This document shows, one piece after another, positions 22,678 to 29,406 of a stretch of DNA of 40,731 nucleotides; position 1 is the first letter of the stretch; the number at the start of each line of letters is the position of its first letter. The notes below the pieces were generated by a model. It saw only the letters and a list, made by a program, of their open reading frames with translations, was not told where the DNA came from and made no database searches. This DNA is from a virus, in the IMG/VR virus record IMGVR_UViG_3300027833_000100, positions 1 to 40,731 of that record; one strand, written 5' to 3'. Made by a program: the position numbers and the translations under genes.

Positions 22678-22871
22678 GTCCAGTCATCCTTTATAAGTGC
22701 AAATATTTCTGCTTCAATATCAGAATCCGGAGGTAAAGAAAGATATCCTCTCATTTCTTCTATTCCATCAGGTTTCTCATCGTTTACACTGCCTTGGAAC
22801 GCGCAGAAGTCTACACCCAAATTACCGTCGGCTTCTTCGATAACTCTTAATACTTCAAAATTCTTAATCAT
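22674..22871 (-). CDS. Small acidic hypothetical protein (65 aa)
   Basis: A 65-residue acidic protein (MIKNFEVLRVIEEADGNLGVDF...) with a good GGAG ribosome site. It overlaps both neighbours by a few bases, so it is translated with the fibre/tail-tip group. The N-terminal strand-rich part and the C-terminal helix EAEIFALIKDDW suggest a small folded protein. Tail-fibre chaperones are often this size and position, but that is a guess. Confidence 0.68.
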   Translation of the reverse strand: MIKNFEVLRVIEEADGNLGVDFCAFQGSVNDEKPDGIEEMRGYLSLPPDSDIEAEIFALIKDDWT

Positions 22872-23823
22872 ATCTCGCTCCGTTCGCTATAATAGCTGTG
22901 TTGTTAGCTGTGTTAATAGTTTCGTTAGAGTAAGGCCAGTTACCGCCTGTACCACTATCTCCTCCGGTGCCGATTCCTAAGAAATCATTATACTTATCGT
23001 AAGTCCAGTTGCATCCTTTTTCAGTTATAATCCAACCGGCTTTTAAAGTGCCGCTATTCCAACTTATACCGCCCCTATAAAAAGCAAAGTAAGTAGAAGT
23101 AAAATAATAAGTACGTTCAAAACCAATGCAACCCAAATAATCGTCACTAATACCGTCACACTCTACTTCTGTTTCTGTAACAGTTAATTCTCTTTCTGCT
23201 TGAGCTAAACTCAAATAAGAAAATATAGGCTTAGAAGGTTGATTTGATAGGCTGTAGCTGTTATACTGGTCAGGATTAAAGTTTGATATATCTAACTCAG
23301 TACCCCCTTGACCATCACCTGTCTCTACACTACGGCAGTATCTTGCATTTAATCCAGAACTACTATAGCTAGACTTGGGGTTAGTGGGGTGTGACACAGC
23401 TTGTCCACCTGTTACAGCGAGAGGCTTTTTACGGCTATCAAAGGAAGCAGTACCATCGTCTCTATAAACTATCATGCCGTAAGCATCTGTAGCTGTCCCT
23501 GCCCTTGGGTCTGCAAACAAATATACTTCAGGAACAGTTGAAGAAGTTCCAGAACGAATTACTTCGATTGTCCAGTTACTACCACCGGTGTTAGCTACCC
23601 TAGTTACTGCATAGTAGTCTGGGGTAGGTGTTGAAAAGAAAGGAACAGGTGGAATACTTACGTTTGTAAAGTTATAAACCCAGTGTCTCATTCCTCCGAA
23701 AAGGTTTGTTGTGTAAGTCACCGAAGACGGTGAAGTTCTCTTTTGTAGAAAATGCAAGTTCCTAGTCTCACTAGAAACAAGCACCTCACTGTTATTGTTT
23801 GTGGCTAAAAATCCATAGCTCAT
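22864..23823 (-). CDS. Predicted tail tip or receptor-binding protein (319 aa)
   Basis: A 319-residue beta-rich protein (MSYGFLATNNNSEVLVSSETRNLHF...) with FADPRAGTATDAYGMIVYRDDGTASFDSRKKPL in the middle and a Gly/Ser/Asn/Tyr-rich C-terminal half. This style is common in proteins encoded after gpJ in marine siphoviruses. It lies two genes after the hub protein and shares its MSxG-FL/FG-LE start pattern with the 93-residue neighbour. A tip or receptor-contact role is inferred from position and composition. Confidence 0.62.
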   Translation of the reverse strand: MSYGFLATNNNSEVLVSSETRNLHFLQKRTSPSSVTYTTNLFGGMRHWVYNFTNVSIPPVPFFSTPTPDYYAVTRVANTGGSNWTIEVIRSGTSSTVPEVYLFADPRAGTATDAYGMIVYRDDGTASFDSRKKPLAVTGGQAVSHPTNPKSSYSSSGLNARYCRSVETGDGQGGTELDISNFNPDQYNSYSLSNQPSKPIFSYLSLAQAERELTVTETEVECDGISDDYLGCIGFERTYYFTSTYFAFYRGGISWNSGTLKAGWIITEKGCNWTYDKYNDFLGIGTGGDSGTGGNWPYSNETINTANNTAIIANGARYD

Positions 23824-23830
23824 AATTTTC

Positions 23831-24112
23831 TCATTTCATTAATACTAATATATACGCATCTTCTGAACCACCACTAACCGAAACTGTAGTTCCACTTACT
23901 GTGATTGTATGCGATATTGCCTTCCTTGTTAAGGGTGGGCTGTTAATTTGAACTTGTTGTACAAGAACATCTCGACCCGATAATGCATTATAGGAATTAG
24001 AGGCAGACCCCCCTCCGCTAACGGAGAAGAAGTCCACCTGATTCCATGTAACATCGTCTGAATCGTAAGTAATAGAACCATTACTGGCGTGTATCTCCAA
24101 TCCAAAACTCAT
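23831..24112 (-). CDS. Predicted small tail-tip protein (93 aa)
   Basis: A 93-residue Ser/Gly/Val-rich beta protein (MSFGLEIHASNGSITYDSDDVTW...VSVSGGSEDAYILVLMK). Its first 4 bases overlap the gpJ-like stop, so it is co-translated with the hub. It looks like a short version of the first domain of the next gene, and may pair with it at the tail tip. No enzyme motif is seen. Confidence 0.62.
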   Translation of the reverse strand: MSFGLEIHASNGSITYDSDDVTWNQVDFFSVSGGGSASNSYNALSGRDVLVQQVQINSPPLTRKAISHTITVSGTTVSVSGGSEDAYILVLMK

Positions 24113-26649
24113 GACAAATTCCCTAATTTAACTCTGACTGTGCCACTGCTGTCATAAACAGTTATGCCATCGTCCTTAATTACAGTTCTTTGACCACTAG
24201 CCGCACTTGATAAGGTACCAATAGTCATACCTAAAGTTGATAACTCATCACTTACAAGTTTGGTTGCGGTGATTGTGCCGTTAACTAATAAGTCACCGTC
24301 CAAAAAGTCTGCTTGTTGAACCCAAGCGGTATTTGCTGAGTTTCTTAAGTAACCTACAGCGTCATCATTTGAGTTAACAATAATAAACCGGTCTCCCGGT
24401 GTAACTGCTAGACCTACTGCCGCTGAAAAGAAGTTGTTTATTGCAGTTTCAGAAAGACCAGTTACAGCCGCTGTTGTACCTGTTTCGTAACGCCACCAGC
24501 CCGCACCCCTGTCTCCGTCAACACCTATAGCACCGTCTGCACCAATAAATCCTGCAAAAGTTATACCTGTTCTAATAGGTAACGTTGGCAAATCACCTTC
24601 ATAACTATAGTAAGCCACAAATTCATTACTACCTAGAGTGTAAGACTGTGTGTTAGTCGTCTCATCTATAGTATCGCCGTAAATGATAGCTACACGGCCT
24701 ACTGTCTGTAATTGTATAGTTTGATTAGAAGACACAAGCCTATCAGACAACACCCCTGATTCAGAATAACCTCTAACAGAGAATTTATAAACGCCTGTTT
24801 GTAAACCCACTACATCAAATGTAGTATTACGGGTCGTGCCTAAGTTTTTATAAGTAACTCCGTTGTCTGCACTCACCTCTACAAGGTACTTTGTTACTGC
24901 TATATCATCAGAAGCAACCCAAGAAAGTTTTCCCGGAGAAGTGCCTAGTATTTCTGCGCTACCCGCTGTAAAAGTTAAAGCTGTCGGTGCCGCTAAAGTA
25001 AAGTCAAATGTAGGTGGAGTAGCATAAGCTATATCATCATCTATATTCCAAGCTAAAACTTCGTGGTCAAACTTATAGAGTTTAAGCTTACAAGAAAAGT
25101 CTGAATTAATTGATACTTCTTCTACTCTAAAGATTTCATTAGAAATATTTGCGACATCAGAGTCTATAGAGACAAAGTCTCCCGGCTCTAAGTTTAAGCC
25201 TTTCTTACTGACTGTAATCTCAACAACAAACATTGTACGGGCTTTTCTTACAGCTTGCTCCGCCATTGCTAAAGCATGATAGGGGTCTGTAACACCCGGA
25301 GGTGCCATTGTTGCTTGGAAGGGTTGATTATTATCTTCAGTTAAATATTGATTATGAACTGTAGAGTAAGTCTCAGGCCAAGTTACTGTATCGTCTTTAA
25401 AGTCTTCATGTTCATTAGAAAAAGTAACTGTTGCTTGATTTAGCCTTTCGTTAGCAGAAGCCCAAGAGATACTTATATCGTCTCTTATTATATCGTCATC
25501 TGTAAAGAAGTGGCTAGAATCTACTAATGCTACAAGCTCACTGCCCGTGGTTGGGTGTTCTAGTAATAGTTTATATTTACCTTCAGAAGTCCAAGTTAAT
25601 TCTGCTAAACCCATGCAGTCCAATATTTTCTCAATATTATCTCTAACTGTAGAATTAGTATCTAATACAAGGTTACACTCATATAAAGGAATAGGTCTAG
25701 TTGCAGTTAATGTTGTTTCTACCCATGTTGTTTTATTCCAATACCAGTATTTACCACTATCAGTAGTATACCATAGTTCATTTTCAAACGTAACTTCAGG
25801 TAAGTTAGTGGGTCTTGACCCGTTGTCTGCAACTGTTGTTACTGATTTTTGACCGTTTACTTTACCCGCTACCAGCCTGTCTGTGGCAACAATAATGTCA
25901 CAAACATTAGCTGAATCATAAAATGATTTCAAGTCTACGTTATCTGCAGGAATACCTCTTCCGTCCACTGTATCTAATAAGTAATCTAATAGACAAAGCG
26001 CAGGGTTATTTGAATAAGTCTTAGTTGAACTTAAAGAATAAACACCACCTGATTCTTCTACCCAGTGAACTTTTTGACCCTTAATAAGGAATTCTATTGT
26101 AGGAACTCCACTATAGTTTTGGTCATCCCTGTTTAATCGATAAGTAGCAGACGCAAAGGAGGTGCCTGTAAAGGTATTTGTGCTAGGTATTCCGTTTGCT
26201 GTAGCAATAGGGTCTGCAGTCCCACCATTAGAGAAAGTTCTTATTATATGTTGAAACTTGGGGTCAGGTGCATTGTAGTGGCTTCCGTTAACCTTAACCC
26301 ATTGAACACCTTCAATGCCCTCTGTAGAAAGCGCGTACTGTACATGTAAAAACTCATTCTTATTTCCATTAGCAGTTAGTGTGCTAAAGTTTTCTGAAAA
26401 TGTTTTATCAGAGGTGTCTGTAGCTGAGTAGTACCCGTTTGTTACCTTATGCTTAGTAGCGATACCGCCCAAAACGTTCTTACCGTAGCAAATAGGCAAA
26501 GAAGTTGCTTCACCGCTAGTAGTAATAGCAAAGCCTTTTCTTTTGTCTGCTTCTGCCGCCGCCGCCGCCTTCATCTTCTTTTGTTTATTTATCTGGTAAG
26601 CCGTGGAGGCCACTGTTATAATAATTTGTACAATTACGCCTATGCCCAT
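24109..26649 (-). CDS. gpJ-like tail tip hub / host-specificity protein
   Basis: An 846-residue central tail-tip protein. A short hydrophobic N-terminus is followed by the J-type pattern TSLPICYGKNVLGGI, IEFLIKGQKVHWVE, YSNNPALCLLDYLLD and GRGIPADNVDLKSFYD, a domain with LEPGDFVSIDSD (about 490), and a fibronectin-III-like domain near 560-650 (APTALTFTAGSAEILGTSPGKLSWVASDD). The C-terminus ends KDDGITVYDSSGTVRVKLGNLS, as in many J relatives. In lambda, J forms the hub and binds the receptor. The start overlaps the previous stop (TAATG). The gene lies upstream of the portal instead of downstream of the tape measure. Confidence 0.88.
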   Translation of the reverse strand: MGIGVIVQIIITVASTAYQINKQKKMKAAAAAEADKRKGFAITTSGEATSLPICYGKNVLGGIATKHKVTNGYYSATDTSDKTFSENFSTLTANGNKNEFLHVQYALSTEGIEGVQWVKVNGSHYNAPDPKFQHIIRTFSNGGTADPIATANGIPSTNTFTGTSFASATYRLNRDDQNYSGVPTIEFLIKGQKVHWVEESGGVYSLSSTKTYSNNPALCLLDYLLDTVDGRGIPADNVDLKSFYDSANVCDIIVATDRLVAGKVNGQKSVTTVADNGSRPTNLPEVTFENELWYTTDSGKYWYWNKTTWVETTLTATRPIPLYECNLVLDTNSTVRDNIEKILDCMGLAELTWTSEGKYKLLLEHPTTGSELVALVDSSHFFTDDDIIRDDISISWASANERLNQATVTFSNEHEDFKDDTVTWPETYSTVHNQYLTEDNNQPFQATMAPPGVTDPYHALAMAEQAVRKARTMFVVEITVSKKGLNLEPGDFVSIDSDVANISNEIFRVEEVSINSDFSCKLKLYKFDHEVLAWNIDDDIAYATPPTFDFTLAAPTALTFTAGSAEILGTSPGKLSWVASDDIAVTKYLVEVSADNGVTYKNLGTTRNTTFDVVGLQTGVYKFSVRGYSESGVLSDRLVSSNQTIQLQTVGRVAIIYGDTIDETTNTQSYTLGSNEFVAYYSYEGDLPTLPIRTGITFAGFIGADGAIGVDGDRGAGWWRYETGTTAAVTGLSETAINNFFSAAVGLAVTPGDRFIIVNSNDDAVGYLRNSANTAWVQQADFLDGDLLVNGTITATKLVSDELSTLGMTIGTLSSAASGQRTVIKDDGITVYDSSGTVRVKLGNLS

Positions 26650-27209
26650 TAGACTTTACCCCACTTAACTGTTATTTGTTTATCATCAAATATCTCATCG
26701 AAAGAGGTATCTGAAGCACTTCTTTGGTCCATCCCTGCTTTAGAAGTCATAAAAGATCTAACCATGTCTAAATCAGACATAGGTGAAGTCCCTTCTATAA
26801 CCGCAAGCCTTTCCTCAAAGTTATTTGTAATGCTAGGTCTGTCTACAAAACCACTATAAACATCTATAATGTCTCCTGCACTCAACATGAGATCCCCGTT
26901 AATATCCATTAAGGCTACTTTAACGTCGATTGGTTTACCTATAACATTGTATCTAAACTCTGCTGACATGTTTCCTACTAAGTCAGCTATTATCACCTTG
27001 TATGCTTCTCTATCTACTACAGAGGAAAACTTTGGTGAATCAAACTCAAATAAACCACCGTCAGCGATATAGGTGTTACCACCATAAACAACGTCTGAGT
27101 TGTGAGATGTGTATCGGTATGTGGTATTGAATTGTAACTCTATAAGAAAGACAAAACGTATTAAGTCGCTGTTAAGTACTGTTTGTACATTAGTTGAAAA
27201 GCTTCTCAT
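26649..27209 (-). CDS. Tail tip assembly protein (gpL/DUF2163-like)
   Basis: A 186-residue protein with the layout of distal tail assembly proteins: FVFLIELQFNTTYRYTSHNSDVVYGGNTY, a PKFSSVVDREAYKVIIADL strand pair, PIDVKVALMDINGD, DIIDVYSGFVDRPSI, and a C-terminal DMVRSFMTSKAGMDQRSASDTSFDEIFD segment that resembles DUF2163/DUF1833-type proteins. It sits immediately before the J-like gene with a TAATG overlap, as gpL and gpK do in lambda. The exact family is not certain. Confidence 0.7.
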   Translation of the reverse strand: MRSFSTNVQTVLNSDLIRFVFLIELQFNTTYRYTSHNSDVVYGGNTYIADGGLFEFDSPKFSSVVDREAYKVIIADLVGNMSAEFRYNVIGKPIDVKVALMDINGDLMLSAGDIIDVYSGFVDRPSITNNFEERLAVIEGTSPMSDLDMVRSFMTSKAGMDQRSASDTSFDEIFDDKQITVKWGKV

Positions 27210-27814
27210 TATAAAGCCTCTACCAAGTCTATTGTACCATTACTGGCCAGCACTCCGTCCGAGAAAGTAATTCCCGCCGCATTGTCTATGCTTCTGTAAT
27301 AAGTAAAGTTAGCGTTAGAAGCTAACATAAAGCTGTTGCTTGTTGAAACAGAGCTAGTTAGTGTTGGATGAAAGTTAACTGTAGTTGGTCCGTTGGTAAA
27401 AACAGCATCTGCTGTAGTCATATAAAGTTTGTCATGGTTAGAAAACTTAAAGAAAGAACCTTTAGGTAAAGTGCCTGTAACACCAACCCCATTAGCAATA
27501 ACAGAACTGTTACCTATACTACCCGGAGTGCCAACAACAACAGAATCAGAAGTAACAGAGTAATTGCTGTCTACAACAGGAAGTTGTGGAAAAACCATAG
27601 TAGCTGTTGAATTTAAATCAACAACAGAGCCAACAAGCATGTCTTGCATGGTGTCTGGTGTACCTACTGTGCTAAAGGATATTTCCCATCGATGAGCATT
27701 TTGTGAGGCCCTTTGCTTCCTTAAGGAAACAGTATCAACATCAAATATAGGTTCGTTTGAGGTGATAGTAAAAGGCGCTAGTATCTGCGCACCTTTATAA
27801 TAATAAACTGACAT
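27209..27814 (-). CDS. Distal tail/tip protein (201 aa)
   Basis: A 201-residue Ser/Thr/Val-rich beta protein (MSVYYYKGAQILAPFTITSNEPIFD...). The KQRASQNAHRWEISFST segment, a basic stretch followed by a W-x-I strand, is often seen in gpM-like or Dit-like tip proteins. It is between the DUF6950-like peptidase and the gpL-like protein, with AGGAG at good spacing. Structural assignment rests on context and fold-like features. Confidence 0.65.
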   Translation of the reverse strand: MSVYYYKGAQILAPFTITSNEPIFDVDTVSLRKQRASQNAHRWEISFSTVGTPDTMQDMLVGSVVDLNSTATMVFPQLPVVDSNYSVTSDSVVVGTPGSIGNSSVIANGVGVTGTLPKGSFFKFSNHDKLYMTTADAVFTNGPTTVNFHPTLTSSVSTSNSFMLASNANFTYYRSIDNAAGITFSDGVLASNGTIDLVEAL

Positions 27815-27816
27815 AA

Positions 27817-28257
27817 TTAGCTCCTAATAGGTCTAGCTAGAACTTTTAATTTTCGTTCTAAGAATAAAGTTTGACTCACATTGCGAGTCCCGGTGTTATC
27901 TTCATTTGTTGAGACCCAGAAAATACCATCATTAATCATAGCACTATCCCCAAAAGCGATATCTCCAAGCAGGGGTCTCTTACTGCTAATCACTTCATAA
28001 CCGCATTCAACGGCGTAATCTTCAAGTGTTAACCCTGCCTTTGCAAGGTTAACCATAAATTCTCTTGTGGACTTCCAACGGAAGTTAATCAAGTCTCTAG
28101 CCCTTGAGTCTTTTCTTAGCTCTTCATCATAAGCGATGAGAAGGGCGAAACAATCGTTTGTTCCTCGTGTGTATTCACTAGTACGCTCAGTAATCTTATC
28201 TATTTTTACTCTTGCACGTTCTAGGGCTTTTGTAAGTTCTTCTTGTTCATAGTACAC
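27817..28257 (-). CDS. DUF6950/NlpC-P60-like tail-tip peptidase
   Basis: A 146-residue protein with RGTNDCFALLIAYDEELR (candidate nucleophile Cys36), a central KSTREFMVNLAKAGLTLEDYA helix, RPLLGDIAFGDSAMINDGIFWV and a short tail. This is the DUF6950 pattern, related to papain-like NlpC/P60 tail peptidases such as lambda gpK, which may open the wall during DNA entry. I choose GTG at 28257 because TGGAGG lies exactly 8 bases upstream; the TTG at 28272 has no ribosome site. The frame is also open upstream as far as the end of phoH, but without a start codon. Confidence 0.75.
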   Translation of the reverse strand: MYYEQEELTKALERARVKIDKITERTSEYTRGTNDCFALLIAYDEELRKDSRARDLINFRWKSTREFMVNLAKAGLTLEDYAVECGYEVISSKRPLLGDIAFGDSAMINDGIFWVSTNEDNTGTRNVSQTLFLERKLKVLARPIRS

Positions 28258-28286
28258 AACATAGTCCTCCAAAGTGGCACGAGGAC

Positions 28287-28337
28287 AGCCTCTGGCAACG
28301 TCTGGATAATAGTCCCCATCAAACGATACCAGAGGCT
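28287..28337 (-). repeat. Inverted repeat between phoH and the tip peptidase
   Basis: Perfect 9-base arms AGCCTCTGG and CCAGAGGCT are separated by 33 bases. They could form an mRNA stem with a large loop, or be a protein-binding site. The repeat covers most of the 91-base spacer and lies just before the GTG start at 28257. Confidence 0.6.
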
Positions 28338-28348
28338 CTCTGTGCGTG

Positions 28349-29092
28349 TTACATGTCTTCTTCTATAAATAGTCTTACTAGGTCAGCTACGATATCGCTT
28401 CTAACAATATCATCAACACTAAATTCAATTACAGGTATATCTAAACCCGCCCCGTTAACTTTGCGACAAAAAGTCACAAGGTCTCGACCATCTTTAACAT
28501 CGGACTGAGCAGGGTCACCCATAAGCACTAACTTAGAGTTTTCACCTAAACGGGTTGTAATCGCCTTTAGCTCATCCATACATAAATTCTGTGCTTCATC
28601 TACAAGCACAAGAGCGTTTTCATAGGAACGCCCTCTTATTGTTTCGATAGGTTGTATCTCTATCTCACCTTTAGCAAGCATGTATTCATACTTACCTTGC
28701 CCAAAAGATTTACTCAAAACTTCTAGCATTGGCATTAGCCAAGGTGTCATCTTCTCTTCTACAGTTCCCGGAAAGTGTCCGAGTGATTTGCCTGTGGGTA
28801 CATTTGCCCTTGTTAGAACAATTTTTTTATACTTACCCCACATAAACAGTTGCCCTACTGTTCCTGCGCTACAGTACGTTTTCCCGGTACCTGCACAGCC
28901 TATAGTGACCGTTATTGGAGAGTGTTTTATAGCATTAATCAAGTCATCTTGTTTTTCATTCTTTGGTAATACGTGAAAATTAGTATTAAATTTCTTATAC
29001 TTACCCGGATTTTTCCGTTCATCTTCTTCTTTCATGTATTTAGGCATACGTGAGTCTTTTTTAGGTTGAAAACGAGAATTCTTTTTTGGCAT
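28349..29092 (-). CDS. phoH: PhoH-like ATPase
   Basis: A 247-residue PhoH-family P-loop ATPase. After a basic, probably flexible N-terminus (about 1-40) come the Q-motif-like NEKQDDLINAI, Walker A GCAGTGKT (65-72), LTRANVPTGKSLGHFPGT, Walker B LVLVDEAQN (162-169), and MGDPAQSD. This is a helicase superfamily-like ATPase widespread in marine phages. Its role there is unknown; a link to phosphate stress is often assumed but not shown. It is the first gene of block 1, just past a terminator, with AAGGA before the ATG. Confidence 0.93.
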   Translation of the reverse strand: MPKKNSRFQPKKDSRMPKYMKEEDERKNPGKYKKFNTNFHVLPKNEKQDDLINAIKHSPITVTIGCAGTGKTYCSAGTVGQLFMWGKYKKIVLTRANVPTGKSLGHFPGTVEEKMTPWLMPMLEVLSKSFGQGKYEYMLAKGEIEIQPIETIRGRSYENALVLVDEAQNLCMDELKAITTRLGENSKLVLMGDPAQSDVKDGRDLVTFCRKVNGAGLDIPVIEFSVDDIVRSDIVADLVRLFIEEDM

Positions 29093-29114
29093 TAATAGTC
29101 CTTATTTTTTGAGT

Positions 29115-29144
29115 AAAAATAACAAGGCTAATCAAAGCCCTGTT
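29115..29144 (-). terminator. Rho-independent terminator at the block 1/block 2 junction
   Basis: A 9-bp stem AACAGGGCT/AGCCTTGTT (one G-U) with a TTGATT loop, then ATTTTTAC on the minus strand. It lies directly after the 81-residue gene that ends block 2 and before phoH. The GATC frequency changes at this point. Confidence 0.85.
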
Positions 29145-29157
29145 GTTATAGTGCAGT

Positions 29158-29403
29158 TTACTCTGCGGTGTATCCGTTCCCTGCTGTGATAGCCGCATTA
29201 GTTGCTGTCATACTTTCTGATGTCCAGTAATCTTTAGCAACCATTAATTCTAGGTGCTGAGTATTACGATCCACACAGTCTTGTCGATCTGCCACATCAT
29301 CATCTGCCATAGCATTACCTGCTATCACGTCATTGATAAGTGCAACTGAGTCACCCATTGCTGAGTAGTTCTGTGCGATTTGTTCTGCTGTTAAGTCATC
29401 CAT
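29158..29403 (-). CDS. Small acidic fibre-associated protein (81 aa)
   Basis: An 81-residue acidic, helical protein (MDDLTAEQIAQNYSAMGDSVALINDVIAGN...). Small proteins like this often follow S74-type fibre genes in marine phages. AAGGAG precedes the ATG, and the gene is separated from the fibre stop by only three bases. It contains two GATC sites, which places it with block 2. No function is known to me. Confidence 0.72.
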   Translation of the reverse strand: MDDLTAEQIAQNYSAMGDSVALINDVIAGNAMADDDVADRQDCVDRNTQHLELMVAKDYWTSESMTATNAAITAGNGYTAE

Positions 29404-29406
29404 GGG

